Shown in pieces: positions 1 to 8,173 of a DNA stretch of 64,000 bases. The stretch lies in the NCBI RefSeq assembly GCF_001988955.1, contig NZ_CP014263.1, positions 3,256,001 through 3,320,000 on the forward strand, read 5' to 3'. The position numbers were made by a program, and so were the translations under genes. Positions within the stretch are counted from its first letter, which is position 1; each line of letters starts with the position of its first letter. The DNA is from Spirosoma montaniterrae (GTDB lineage: Bacteria; Bacteroidota; Bacteroidia; Cytophagales; Spirosomataceae). The notes below the pieces were generated by a model that saw nothing but the letters and a program-made list of their open reading frames with translations, made no database searches and was not told the origin of the DNA.

Positions 1-489
1 TTTGCCCCCGCCGACATTTCACCTACTGTTGAACAACGGGCGCAGGAAATAGCCCGCCAAACTGCCGATGCATTCGGCATTGTGGGTCTGCTGGCCGTTG
101 AATTATTTTTGGATAAACAGGGCAATGTTCTGATTAATGAAGTAGCTCCGCGCCCACACAACAGCGGTCATCATACCATTCGGGCCAACGTAACCTCGCA
201 GTTTGAGCAGCACTGGCGGGCTATTCTGAACCTGCCACTGGGCAACACCAGTGCCTACCAGCCTGCCGCGATGGTGAACCTGCTGGGCGAAGACGGACAC
301 ACCGGCCCGGCGGTGTATGAGGGGCTGGATACGCTGCTGGCTCTATCGGGCGTCTTCCCGTTTCTCTACGGCAAAGCCATAACAAAACCCTTCCGCAAAA
401 TGGGCCACGTTACGGTGATGGATACCGACCTGGAGCGGCTTCGCGAGAAAGTAGCGCAGGTGAAAGCAGGTATTCGCGTCATTACCTGA
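1..489 (+). CDS. purK: PurK, N5-carboxyaminoimidazole ribonucleotide synthase (3' fragment)
   Basis: The frame is open from the first base, so this is the C-terminal 162 residues of a gene that begins outside the window. It shows the end of the ATP-grasp fold: a GLLAVELFLD strand, the N-E-V-A-P-R-P-H-N-S-G-H motif that binds metal and ATP, and the typical C-terminal region with the VYEGLD segment and a GHVTV strand. PurK makes N5-CAIR from AIR, bicarbonate and ATP in purine synthesis. The family is normally about 380 residues, so somewhat more than half is missing. It runs convergently into the next gene with a 4-base gap. Seen: motifs. Inferred: complete gene upstream. Confidence 0.93.
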   Translation, partial: FAPADISPTVEQRAQEIARQTADAFGIVGLLAVELFLDKQGNVLINEVAPRPHNSGHHTIRANVTSQFEQHWRAILNLPLGNTSAYQPAAMVNLLGEDGHTGPAVYEGLDTLLALSGVFPFLYGKAITKPFRKMGHVTVMDTDLERLREKVAQVKAGIRVIT

Positions 490-493
490 ATGT

Positions 494-1087
494 CTAAAAA
501 TTGAAAATCACATCCATTTCGAACGACAAATCAGGGAAAAGGATCGATGTGGCACGGCTTCCTTTCTCGTACACGTCGGTTTCTTCGTACCGCCCGTCGC
601 GCAGGGCATAGGCGTAAATTTCGGCACTTTTCGGTACGACAATCCAGTACTCGCGCACCCCCGCCGATTCATAGAGGTCAAATTTTTCGTTGAAATCCTT
701 CTTTTGCGTAGAGGGCGACGCGATTTCAATTACCCAGTCGGGCGGCCCTACGCAACCTAATTCGTCAATCTTGGCCGGGTCGCAGATGACGCAAATATCG
801 GGTTGCACAACTGTATGAACTTTGTTATTAAATCCCGGCTCATAGTCAGGGTTTGGCAGGCGCACATCGAATGGAGCAACAAAAACTTCGCAGGTTCGCT
901 CCTCAAAATGGTTGAGCAAGTCATGCAACAGTCGCATCCCAATCCGCTGATGGGCCGAGCGGGGCGCAGGCGACATATTGTAAATCTTACCCTTAATAAG
1001 TTCGACGCTTTGCTCAAAACGCCATTTCAGGTAGTCGGCGTAGGTGTACGTGCCGTTTGGGTCGAGTTGCGATAAGTCAGTAATCAT
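494..1087 (-). CDS. Uma2 family endonuclease-like protein (DUF820)
   Basis: A 197-residue protein of the Uma2/DUF820 family, which has a PD-(D/E)XK restriction-like fold. Visible hallmarks are the N-terminal YADYLKW and VELIKGKIYNMSPAP segments, the HQRIGMRL helix, then VQPDICVICDP, PPDWVIEIASPST and the terminal YWIV strand. The conserved D in QPDI and E in VIEI are the expected catalytic acids. The true function of the family is poorly established; copies are abundant in cyanobacteria and Bacteroidota. I start it at the ATG at 1087 rather than at a TTG two codons upstream. A TAATTTTG promoter-like box lies on this strand at 1110-1117, without a clear -33 element. Confidence 0.85.
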   Translation of the reverse strand: MITDLSQLDPNGTYTYADYLKWRFEQSVELIKGKIYNMSPAPRSAHQRIGMRLLHDLLNHFEERTCEVFVAPFDVRLPNPDYEPGFNNKVHTVVQPDICVICDPAKIDELGCVGPPDWVIEIASPSTQKKDFNEKFDLYESAGVREYWIVVPKSAEIYAYALRDGRYEETDVYEKGSRATSILFPDLSFEMDVIFNF

Positions 1088-1157
1088 AACCAAATAACAG
1101 GTTGCCAGTCAAAATTACGAAAGAGTTGCCGGAAACAGCTTGCTAATAAAAATATTC

Positions 1158-1173
1158 ATCGTAATATTGCGAT
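1158..1173. promoter_or_regulatory. Putative ArsR operator 1
   Basis: The imperfect palindrome ATCGTAATATTGCGAT ends at the base directly before the arsR start codon. A near copy lies upstream of arsM, which supports it as the binding site of the ArsR-type regulator. Its position would leave little or no leader, so the transcript may be nearly leaderless or start inside the site. Confidence 0.6.
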
Positions 1174-1503
1174 ATGGGATTAACCAAGACTGAAATTTTC
1201 ACCGATCATCAGAATCGCGTAGCCGACCTTGCCAAGGCTTTTGCCCACCCGGCGCGGATAGCTATTCTGCAACTGCTCGCCGAGCGAAAAGCCTGTATCT
1301 GTGGCGATTTGGTTGATGAGTTACCGCTGGCGCAGGCTACTGTTTCACAGCATCTGAAAGAGTTAAAACGGATTGGTATCATTAAAGGCGATATTGACCC
1401 GCCCCGCGTTTGCTACTGCATCAACGAACCTGTCTGGAATGAAGCACGTAGACTGTTCGGGCAAGTGTTCGACGTGTACATAGCTGATAAACAGTGCTGT
1501 TAA
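1174..1503 (+). CDS. arsR: ArsR-family metalloregulator (arsenic type)
   Basis: A 109-residue winged-helix repressor of the ArsR/SmtB family. After the [14 protein letters not shown] helix comes C41-I-C43-G-D-L-V, the alpha-3 metal site of arsenic sensors, then the recognition helix [12 protein letters not shown] (residues 54-65). A further Cys pair (C80, C82) and a C-terminal CC (108-109) add thiol ligands. It is expected to repress its own promoter and that of arsM and to release DNA on binding As(III). Operator-like dyads precede both genes. The start is the only in-frame Met at the N-terminus. Seen: motifs and operators. Inferred: arsenite rather than another thiophilic metal, from the neighbouring arsM. 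Confidence 0.9.
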   Translation: MGLTKTEIFTDHQNRVADLAKAFAHPARIAILQLLAERKACICGDLVDELPLAQATVSQHLKELKRIGIIKGDIDPPRVCYCINEPVWNEARRLFGQVFDVYIADKQCC

Positions 1504-1520
1504 AAAATTTGCTTTGTTTA

Positions 1521-1536
1521 ATCGTAATATTACAAT
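1521..1536. promoter_or_regulatory. Putative ArsR operator 2
   Basis: ATCGTAATATTACAAT matches 13 of 16 positions of the dyad before arsR and sits 14 bases before the arsM start, in the 47-base gap between the genes. It suggests that arsM has its own ArsR-controlled promoter in addition to read-through from arsR. Confidence 0.55.
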
Positions 1537-1550
1537 AAACCAATAAACTC

Positions 1551-2387
1551 ATGACAACATCCGAAGATTTAAAGGCCATCGTGCGGCAGAAATATGGCGA
1601 AATTGCTCAACAGACCGACGCACAGGGCGTTGCTGTTGACTGCGGCTGCGGGCCGTCGTCGTGCTGCGGACCAGCAAACACCGATGCGTCGTACAGCATT
1701 TTGATGAACGACGAATACAGCACCGTGAACGGCTACGTAGCCGAAGCCGATTTGGGTTTAGGCTGCGGTTTGCCCACCGAATTTGCCCGAATCAAACCCG
1801 GCGACGTGGTAGCTGACCTCGGTTCGGGCGCAGGAAACGACTGTTTTGTGGCCCGCGCCGAAACGGGAGAAACCGGACGCGTTATCGGTCTCGACATGAC
1901 ACCCGCCATGATCGACCGCGCCCGACAAAATGCAAAAGCACTTGGTTTTCAGAATGTTGAATTCGTTTACGGCGATATTGAAGACATGCCTCTGCCCGAT
2001 AATCTTGCCGATGTGGTGGTGAGTAACTGCGTCATGAATCTCGTTCCCGACAAAACCAAAGCGTTTGCTGAGACCTATCGCATTCTGAAACCAGGTGGTC
2101 ATTTCAGCATTTCCGACATTGTGCTGCTGGGCGAACTACCCGACGGTTTGCAGCGCGACGCCGAACTCTACGCGGGTTGTGTATCGGGAGCTATTCAGCA
2201 GGAAGCTTATCTGAGCATTGTGGCCGAAGCAGGTTTTCAGAACATCCTGATTCAGAAACAGAAAGAAATCAATCTGCCGAATGAGTTGCTGCTCAACTAC
2301 CTGACACTTGACGAATTACGGGCGTATAAACAGGCCAAACGTGGCATTTTCAGCATAACTGTATTCGCGCAAAAGCCTGTCCAATGA
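1551..2387 (+). CDS. arsM: ArsM, arsenite S-adenosylmethionine methyltransferase
   Basis: A 278-residue class I methyltransferase. The N-terminus has the VRQKYGEIAQQ helix and a Cys-rich loop (CGCGPSSCCGP), followed by LGLGCGLPT, the SAM-binding DLGSGAGNDCFVA, GLDMTPAMI and the SNCVMNLVPDK segment. The three cysteines required in ArsM enzymes have clear counterparts in LGLGCG, SNCVMN and YAGCVSG. The enzyme methylates As(III) stepwise to mono-, di- and trimethylated forms with SAM and a thiol reductant in the cytosol. It follows arsR and overlaps the next gene by 4 bases (ATGA), so the two are translationally coupled. Length is normal for the family. Confidence 0.93.
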   Translation: MTTSEDLKAIVRQKYGEIAQQTDAQGVAVDCGCGPSSCCGPANTDASYSILMNDEYSTVNGYVAEADLGLGCGLPTEFARIKPGDVVADLGSGAGNDCFVARAETGETGRVIGLDMTPAMIDRARQNAKALGFQNVEFVYGDIEDMPLPDNLADVVVSNCVMNLVPDKTKAFAETYRILKPGGHFSISDIVLLGELPDGLQRDAELYAGCVSGAIQQEAYLSIVAEAGFQNILIQKQKEINLPNELLLNYLTLDELRAYKQAKRGIFSITVFAQKPVQ

Positions 2388-3199
2388 AAATTGCCCTTTT
2401 CTCCGACATTCATGCCAACTTACCGGCCTTAGAAGCTGTTCTGGCCGACATGGACCGCCGTTGTCCCGATGCCGTGTACTGCCTCGGCGATCTGGTTGGC
2501 TACAACGTCTGGCCCAATGAAGTGATTAATACCATTCGTCGGCGGGGCATTCCAACCATCGCCGGCAATTACGACTACGGCATCGGGCGGCACAGCGACG
2601 ATTGCGGCTGTGCCTATCGCGAAGAAGATGAAAAGGCGATGGGTAAGGTATCTATCAGCTATACGAATTCGGTGGTAGGCCCGAGCGAGCGGCAGTATCT
2701 GCGTACACTACCTACGCATATCCGGGTTGAGTTTGAATTGGACAACAATCCTGAACACTTGTGGACCCAGCAAACGCCCTTTTCGCTGCTGTTGGTGCAT
2801 GGAAGCCCGCGCAAAGTGAATGAATACCTGTTTGCCGACCGTCCCGACCGGAGTTTGGGCCGGGTACTGGAAGGGGCCAACGCCGATATTCTGTGTTTTG
2901 GTCACACGCACAAGCCGTATCATAAGGTAGTCAGTGCCGAAGCCGAAGGGCAGGAAACCTACTGGCGTCATGCCATCAATATTGGCTCAGTGGGCAAACC
3001 CAAAGATGGCGACCCCCGCGCCTGTTACGTGTTGCTGACGATTGACGAAATGGCCCGGCCTGGATTGGCCGGGCCTGGCTCGAAAGAGGACGTTCAGGTT
3101 GAGTTTATTCGGGTTGAGTATGACGTGGAGAAGGCAGCTAAAGCCATTGAGAACAGCGAGTTGCCTAACCCCTATGCCGATATGTTGCGCACAGCCTAA
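2384..3199 (+). CDS. Calcineurin-like metallophosphoesterase, YfcE/MJ0936 type
   Basis: A 271-residue cytosolic metallophosphoesterase with all the expected metal motifs: FSDIHAN near the N-terminus, CLGDLVGYNVWPN, GNYDYGIG, LLVHGSPRKVNEYL and FGHTHKPY, and an INIGSVGKPKDGDPRACY strand typical of this subfamily. An extra Cys-containing insert (DDCGCAYREED) follows the third motif. The start codon overlaps the arsM stop, so it is part of the ars mini-operon. The substrate is unknown. Its coupling to arsM could mean a role in arsenic detoxification, for example on an arsenylated ester, but that is inference only. Confidence 0.85.
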   Translation: MKIALFSDIHANLPALEAVLADMDRRCPDAVYCLGDLVGYNVWPNEVINTIRRRGIPTIAGNYDYGIGRHSDDCGCAYREEDEKAMGKVSISYTNSVVGPSERQYLRTLPTHIRVEFELDNNPEHLWTQQTPFSLLLVHGSPRKVNEYLFADRPDRSLGRVLEGANADILCFGHTHKPYHKVVSAEAEGQETYWRHAINIGSVGKPKDGDPRACYVLLTIDEMARPGLAGPGSKEDVQVEFIRVEYDVEKAAKAIENSELPNPYADMLRTA

Positions 3200-3289
3200 A
3201 CGTGATTTCTGTTTGGGACGGGTGAGAAGTTGGCCTGTTTTGGTGTTATATTGTTGTACCAAGGTCTCCTCACCCGTTTCATTCACCCG

Positions 3290-3982
3290 ATGCTGCAAAA
3301 AACACGGGGCATTGCCCTCAGCTATATTCGTTACCGCGAAACGTCGATTATTTCCCGCGTCTACACCGAAGAATTTGGCCTGCAAAGCTACATCGTCAAC
3401 GGGGTGCGGTCGGCCAAAAGCAAAAACAACCGCATCGCTCTGTTTCAGCCACTTACGCTGCTCGATATGGTTGTGTACTACAAAAATGACCGCGACTTGC
3501 ACCGGCTGTCGGAAGTAAAAACGCTGCATCCCTTTCAGAGTCTGCCGTTTGAGGTTGCCAAATCGACTATTGCCATGTTTGTGACAGAGTTGCTGAACAA
3601 GGTATTGAAAGAAGAAGCTGGCAGCCCGGTGCTGTTTCGGTTTTTAGTCGATTCAATTTTATTTCTGGAAGAATCCCGCAGCAACTACGAGAACTTCCAT
3701 CTCGCGTTTTTGCTGAAGCTGTCGTTTTTTCTGGGCTTCGGCCCCGAATCGGCACTTGAGTTTGAGAGCCAGCTTCGCGAGAACTCGTATCCGTTTCTGC
3801 CTGATAATCAAACCGAAACGGCCCTGAACACGCTGCTCCGGCAACCACTCGGTACGCCCGCACCGCTCACCCGTGCCGGTCGTAACGAACTACTCGATGC
3901 GCTGGTTGTCTACTACCAGATTCACATCGATACCATCGGCGAAGTTAAGTCGTTGCCCGTACTCCGCGAAGTGCTGGGCTAA
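3290..3982 (+). CDS. recO: RecO, DNA repair protein
   Basis: A 230-residue RecO. The N-terminal OB-fold begins MLQKTRGIALSYIRYRETSIISRVYTEEFG and is followed by the helical C-terminal part (FVTELLNKVLKEE, LAFLLKLSFFLGFGP). RecO mediates annealing and RecA loading in the RecFOR pathway. The zinc-binding cysteines found in many RecO proteins are absent, as is common in Bacteroidota. I start it at the ATG at 3290, which gives the conserved N-terminus; an upstream in-frame start would add 20 unrelated residues. Its 3' end overlaps the convergent protease gene by 4 bases. Confidence 0.87.
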   Translation: MLQKTRGIALSYIRYRETSIISRVYTEEFGLQSYIVNGVRSAKSKNNRIALFQPLTLLDMVVYYKNDRDLHRLSEVKTLHPFQSLPFEVAKSTIAMFVTELLNKVLKEEAGSPVLFRFLVDSILFLEESRSNYENFHLAFLLKLSFFLGFGPESALEFESQLRENSYPFLPDNQTETALNTLLRQPLGTPAPLTRAGRNELLDALVVYYQIHIDTIGEVKSLPVLREVLG

Positions 3983-4863
3983 CTTTCGTAAAACTTCACG
4001 CCCCGCTCACGCAAAAATGCCTTAATCACGTCCACGTGAACGCATTGACCGACGTTGAGAAACGGATAGTTCGATACACGGCTCCGGCGACCGTTGACCA
4101 ACACTTCGCGGTCTTCAATGTCGAAACCCAAGTGCAAATGGCGGGTTGCAGACTGCATTCCGTAGATGACGCCGTTGACGTCGAACAGCGGACCGCCACT
4201 TTGTCCACGCAAACCGGGCGTACTCATCTCGATAGCCGTAATGCTGTTGTTTTCGCTCAGAAGCCGCGTCACGATACCGTCGATTGGAAAGCGGGGCGAG
4301 TTGACACGGCCTTCCGATGTCCACTCAATATCATCGATGGCGGAGTTGTAGCGAAAATTCGTAAACTCAGGAAATGGATAGCCAAGCCGACACAGGCTCC
4401 TACCGGCTTTTACGCGGCTGGTGTCTTTGAGAAATGTAGCATAGCCCCGATATAATGCCCGATTGTATCCCTCGAACCGCAGCAGAGCCAAATCCTGCGT
4501 GGGGTGCATGTCGATATTCAGTTTCTGAAACTGATCGACGCAGCTTACAAAGTTATTGCGAACCCGAATCAGCGTATCGGGTTTGAGTTTGAATCGTTCT
4601 TCGAGCTGACCAATGCGCCGGGCCGCGTCTTTTTCCTGAAGCACCGACCGGCGGGCACCCTGAAAATTTCGGTAGTTCTGGTGAATGTTGTCGGCCTGAG
4701 CAATCAGTTCGGCAACGTGTTTGCACGTGATGGCACAGCCCAGTTCATTTACAAAAAACAGCGTGGCACTGCCGGGTATAATTTCATCATGGCCATAAAG
4801 CCGGACGATGGAATGTAGAGGACGGGTAAACGAATCAACACGCTCAATAGCGTCGACAAACAT
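3979..4863 (-). CDS. Trypsin-like serine protease (S1/S1C fold), no signal peptide
   Basis: A 294-residue protein with a complete catalytic triad in the order of the chymotrypsin fold: H49 (AITCKHV), D124 (QDLALL) and S222 in GQSGGPLFD. The LCRLGYPFP strand and the GVIYGMQSA segment after the Ser also fit. There is no signal peptide, membrane segment or PDZ domain, so it probably acts in the cytosol, unlike DegP-type proteases. I start it at the ATG at 4863; a further 12 residues upstream are possible but look poor. Stand-alone cytosolic S1 proteases are common in bacterial conflict systems, but this one is about 49 kb from the protease operon at 52-61 kb and has ordinary neighbours. Confidence 0.82.
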   Translation of the reverse strand: MFVDAIERVDSFTRPLHSIVRLYGHDEIIPGSATLFFVNELGCAITCKHVAELIAQADNIHQNYRNFQGARRSVLQEKDAARRIGQLEERFKLKPDTLIRVRNNFVSCVDQFQKLNIDMHPTQDLALLRFEGYNRALYRGYATFLKDTSRVKAGRSLCRLGYPFPEFTNFRYNSAIDDIEWTSEGRVNSPRFPIDGIVTRLLSENNSITAIEMSTPGLRGQSGGPLFDVNGVIYGMQSATRHLHLGFDIEDREVLVNGRRSRVSNYPFLNVGQCVHVDVIKAFLRERGVKFYES

Positions 4864-4955
4864 AAGATTCAGGGGGTAAGTACAGCAGGTATAATGCATT
4901 GCAAATATCGACCCAATGCACGACTTTCCCCACTGTCGGGCGGAACCTGACCAGC

Positions 4956-5864
4956 TTATTTTCGGGACAGCGAATCGCGAATGCCGAGCGCACCCGGAGC
5001 CGTTGAATCGGCGGTTTGGCCGTTGGCATCCTGAATACTGCGCCGGGTAGCCGCCGACGTATCTTCAACCGCGTTCGATTCTGCGCGGGCAGTGCTATCG
5101 GTATTAATGCCGTCTGTGCTGCTCTGGTTCTGGGTGAACTTCTGCACAATCAGGGCAATAATCAGCACGGCAATAGCAATCATGGCCCAGCGTAACCAAC
5201 GCACGTTCTCGCGCTGCCGGTCGCCTTCGGGACTTTTCGGAATATTAGGATTAACAATGGTGCCGCTGAAATTGTCGGCTCCCTGTACCTCAGTTTGTGG
5301 CCCGGCGGGCGTAACGAGTTCATCGAAACCGAGCAGGCTGCGCACGCTGTTCAGGTTATCGGGCAGTGCTTTTCGGAATTCGGACGCCTGCCCCAACAAT
5401 AAAGTTTCGAGATTATGAGCAGTTAATCCCTGCTCCTGTTCCTGACGACCCAGCACACCCATCAGAACAGCCCCTGCCAGATTCATGATCATAGTGACTG
5501 ATTGCGGCTTTGTTCCACTATAAGTAGCAAGCAATTCAGGAACCCGCTGTGTTTGTTCACCAAAAATGTGTTCAACAAACAAATTTCCGGCGGCTGTCGT
5601 CTGGGCCAGCTCAGGCGACCCTGTCAAAACCTGCGTAATGTCGAAAGGAGTTTTGCCGTAATCGTTGGTATCTAAAAAAGCGATTGTCGATGAAGGTCCG
5701 CCTGTTGTTTGCATGTGCCGGGTAAGACCGCCCAGCAGCGTGGGTAACGATGCATTTACGGCTTTCAGCGTATTGGCAGGCGATTCGCCCAGCGTTTGGC
5801 TGAGTTGATCGATAACAGAAGGAGTAAACTGCTCCCGAAGCAGTGGTAACAAATGAACGGCCAT
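4956..5864 (-). CDS. DUF937 domain membrane protein
   Basis: A 302-residue protein with an N-terminal DUF937-type helical region (LLREQFTPSVIDQLSQTLGE, residues about 7-26; PTLLGGLTRHM) and a second helical repeat around GKTPFDITQVLTGS and the glycine-rich GAVLMGVLGRQ. One transmembrane helix follows near residues 224-240 (WAMIAIAVLIIALIV), then a low-complexity Ser/Thr/Ala tail. Several DUF937 relatives carry a C-terminal OmpA or LysM module; this one does not. The function is unknown, but the anchor and the LysM/BON gene downstream on the same strand suggest an envelope role. The gap to that gene is filled by a long inverted repeat. Confidence 0.75.
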   Translation of the reverse strand: MAVHLLPLLREQFTPSVIDQLSQTLGESPANTLKAVNASLPTLLGGLTRHMQTTGGPSSTIAFLDTNDYGKTPFDITQVLTGSPELAQTTAAGNLFVEHIFGEQTQRVPELLATYSGTKPQSVTMIMNLAGAVLMGVLGRQEQEQGLTAHNLETLLLGQASEFRKALPDNLNSVRSLLGFDELVTPAGPQTEVQGADNFSGTIVNPNIPKSPEGDRQRENVRWLRWAMIAIAVLIIALIVQKFTQNQSSTDGINTDSTARAESNAVEDTSAATRRSIQDANGQTADSTAPGALGIRDSLSRK

Positions 5865-5935
5865 GTCGATAACGTTGAGAAAACAACGTATAAACCGTTC
5901 AAAAGGAGAAAGGGTTTAAGGGAGAAAGGGGGTAA

Positions 5936-6022
5936 GGGTGTAGGGGGTAAAAGGAGTAAGGTTGGAAAGGGATTCTAAATAAGAACACCTTTCCAACCTT
6001 ACTCCTTTTACCCCCTACACCC
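5936..6022. repeat. Long inverted repeat, family B (copy 1)
   Basis: Two 35-base arms (5936-5970 and 5988-6022) are perfect reverse complements around a 17-base loop. The inner end reads GGTTGGAAAGG / CCTTTCCAACC, and the arms are built of purine-rich words such as GGTGTAGGGG and GGAGTAAGG. It fills most of the gap between two leftward genes. A related element with the same inner core lies at 13587-13646. As RNA it would form a very stable hairpin. Confidence 0.9.
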
Positions 6023-6028
6023 TCTCTT

Positions 6029-6499
6029 TTACAATTGGGGAATCCGCAGCACCTGATCAGGATAGATCAGGTCGGGGTCTTTAAGCATCGGCTTGTTGGC
6101 TTCGAATATCACACCGAATTTCATTGCATCGCCGTATACTTCTTTCGCGATTTTCGACAGCGTATCGCCCGATTTGACGGTGTAGAACTTCCCGGCAGGA
6201 GTTGGCTCGGCCACATCCAACTGATTGTCTACAGCCGAAACGCCTTCTACGTTACCAACAGCGAGGGCGATTTTCTCGGCGTCTTCCTGCGATTTTACCG
6301 AACCCGTCAGCGTAACCGTATCGCCTTTTGTCTTGATGGTCAGCGCGTTGTAGGCAAGACCCAGTTGCTTTACGTGATCGAGCAGGGCCTGCGCCCGGAG
6401 CGGCTCAACTTTCTCGGCCTGAACGGGATCAGCCGGAGCTTCCTGTTCTTTTTTGAAAATTTTCTCGCCTACGCCCTTAAAAAATGATAAAAGACCCAT
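6029..6499 (-). CDS. BON-LysM protein of the Kbp/YgaU type
   Basis: A 156-residue protein with the architecture of E. coli Kbp (YgaU): an N-terminal MGLLSFFKGVGEKIF helix, a BON domain (about residues 40-98, VTLTGSVKSQEDAEKIALAVGNVEGV) and a C-terminal LysM domain (about 105-154, FYTVKSGDTLSKIAKEVYGD...IYPDQVLRIP). Kbp binds potassium in the cytoplasm. There is no signal peptide, which agrees with a cytosolic Kbp-like role rather than peptidoglycan binding. The ATG at 6499 gives the conserved N-terminus; an upstream ATG would add 11 residues. Orthology to Kbp is a good guess but not proven. Confidence 0.85.
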   Translation of the reverse strand: MGLLSFFKGVGEKIFKKEQEAPADPVQAEKVEPLRAQALLDHVKQLGLAYNALTIKTKGDTVTLTGSVKSQEDAEKIALAVGNVEGVSAVDNQLDVAEPTPAGKFYTVKSGDTLSKIAKEVYGDAMKFGVIFEANKPMLKDPDLIYPDQVLRIPQL

Positions 6500-6722
6500 T
6501 GGTTTCGTTTGATTTTTAGATGGAACATGCATTCGGAAACGGGCAGCAAGTACGCCAACGTTTTCGTTCTATACAACCTAATCTTTGTTAGAGGGGTTTT
6601 ATTGAACCGAAAACGATTGACAACTTCTTCATATAAACACCCGCCAGTTCTTTCCTTAGACTGTGGTTTCACCAACAGGTATCAGATTCAGTTCATTTTT
6701 TTATTGTTAATTTTCTCAATAC

Positions 6723-7496
6723 ATGCGATTTGTTCAGTACGCGTTCATCGCGTTTTTATCAAGTTCGGTTTCAGCGTTCGCGCAGGGTTCATTCGAAGGG
6801 GGCATCAAAGGCGGGGGTACGTTTACGCACGGTTACACAACTATTCCGGCCATTCCGCTGTCGGCTACGGCATCGACTCCGCAACTAAATAATAAAAGCA
6901 ATGGCATAGGCACGGGCTATTTGTTCGGCCTGTGGGGCCGCAAAAACTTTGACTCGTTTTACCTTCAGGTCGAACTATCTTACAGTTCTTTCTTATTGAA
7001 GCAAAAAACCGACCTGTCTATTACAGCCGAGCAGGCGTTTGTGCTGGCAGGTCAGGTGCGTCCGTCGATTATTCCGGCCCAAACCCCAACGGCGGTGAAT
7101 ATTGTGTCGGAATCAACACTTCGGGCAGTGAACGTACCGATTCTGTTCGGCAAGAAATGGGCTGACGGCAAAATACGGGCATTTGCGGGGCCAAACCTGC
7201 TCTTCACAGATAAAGCCATAGTCAACCGCGAGACAACGGCCAGCATTAACAGCCTGTCGGTGTCGGCAACGACTGAAACGAATTTAAAGGAACCAAATCC
7301 GCAAAATCCAGCCGAAACCGCGCTGGAAGTAAAACCTTTCACCTATGCCATTGAAGCGGGTGTGGGCTATACGTTCCTGCGTCGGCTCGATCTCGATGTT
7401 CGCTATGCCCTGCCGATTGGCGGTATCTACGAGAATACCAACATCACGGGTTATTTAGGCATTGCCACCGTAGCGTTGGGCATAAAACTCTTTTGA
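6723..7496 (+). CDS. Outer-membrane beta-barrel protein (porin-like/PorT-like)
   Basis: A 257-residue protein with a signal peptide (MRFVQYAFIAFLSSSVSAFAQ, cleavage after about residue 21) followed by alternating amphipathic strands: EGGIKGGGTF, FGLWGRKNF, YLQVELSYSSF, FAGPNLLF, YAIEAGVGYTFL, LDLDVRYALPIGG, and a final strand ending in LGIKLF with a terminal Phe, as in outer-membrane barrels. It belongs to the broad OMP_b-brl/PorT-like group; no specific substrate can be assigned. It is alone between a leftward LysM gene and a leftward PliI-like gene. The 223 bases upstream (6500-6722) contain no gene and presumably the two divergent promoters, but I see no strong TAnnTTTG box. Confidence 0.8.
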   Translation: MRFVQYAFIAFLSSSVSAFAQGSFEGGIKGGGTFTHGYTTIPAIPLSATASTPQLNNKSNGIGTGYLFGLWGRKNFDSFYLQVELSYSSFLLKQKTDLSITAEQAFVLAGQVRPSIIPAQTPTAVNIVSESTLRAVNVPILFGKKWADGKIRAFAGPNLLFTDKAIVNRETTASINSLSVSATTETNLKEPNPQNPAETALEVKPFTYAIEAGVGYTFLRRLDLDVRYALPIGGIYENTNITGYLGIATVALGIKLF

Positions 7497-7499
7497 CGG

Positions 7500-8108
7500 T
7501 CAGGGTTCTGCCACTAAAGCATACCCGGTGCCAGCCTGCCGGAGCCGGTAACGCTTCATTGTGTTACCACCGGTAGGCTCGGCATTGACGTCGCCCGAGC
7601 GGTACACAGGATACCGACGACAGAGAATATCCTGTTCTACCCACAGGCTATCGTGTCCCATATAGCCAACGTCGTCGGGAAGCCGCCAGTTTGGGAGCGC
7701 AATGTCAGCTTTTCGTTCGGGCAGGAACTGCCATGCATATACGCGTCCAAAAGACCCGGAGCCTGTACTCTGCGAATAAGCATAAACTTCGGGAAACCGA
7801 TTACCGTCTAAATCCGCTACGTCGGCCCCTACAATTGGCCCTTCCACCCGAGTTTGGAAAGTTGTCAGCAGCAATTGTCCGCGATAGGCCCGTACAGTCA
7901 GCACGTGAGCCTTGCCAGTGTCGGGGCTTGTTAGTGTGAAGCTATAGATATTATAGCGTAACGACTTGCTAAAGACAGGACGTGACGAAAGCAGAAACTC
8001 TGCGGGTTGTTGAAACAGACGCAGATTACCAGTTGATGGACTTATGTATCCGCTCACGCCTGTAATCAGCAATCCAGTCAACAACCCATACCATGCTTTT
8101 CCACTCAT
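7500..8108 (-). CDS. PliI-like secreted protein (I-type lysozyme inhibitor family)
   Basis: A 202-residue protein with an N-terminal hydrophobic signal (WYGLLTGLLITGVSGYI). The body has features I associate with the PliI family: a DVADLDGNRFPEVYAYSQSTGSGSFG segment, then GYMGHDSLWVEQDILCRRYPVYRSGD with N-A-E-P-T-G-G, and a C-terminal strand. PliI proteins are periplasmic inhibitors of invertebrate-type lysozymes. Identification rests on recalled motif patterns, not on a search, so the family call is moderate. The gene is convergent with the barrel gene (3-base gap). Alternative: a generic VCBS-like secreted protein. Confidence 0.55.
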   Translation of the reverse strand: MSGKAWYGLLTGLLITGVSGYISPSTGNLRLFQQPAEFLLSSRPVFSKSLRYNIYSFTLTSPDTGKAHVLTVRAYRGQLLLTTFQTRVEGPIVGADVADLDGNRFPEVYAYSQSTGSGSFGRVYAWQFLPERKADIALPNWRLPDDVGYMGHDSLWVEQDILCRRYPVYRSGDVNAEPTGGNTMKRYRLRQAGTGYALVAEP

Positions 8109-8173
8109 TGGTTTCGTGTGCTTGTGCGCCCACTCATAACGACACGAAACAAGAAATAGTTGATAACGGTCAG

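Noticed and set aside
3218..3277. Hairpin between the metallophosphoesterase and recO
   Set aside because: Nine-base arms (ACGGGTGAG/CTCACCCGT) separated by about 42 bases with weak inner pairing; not strong enough to call an element.
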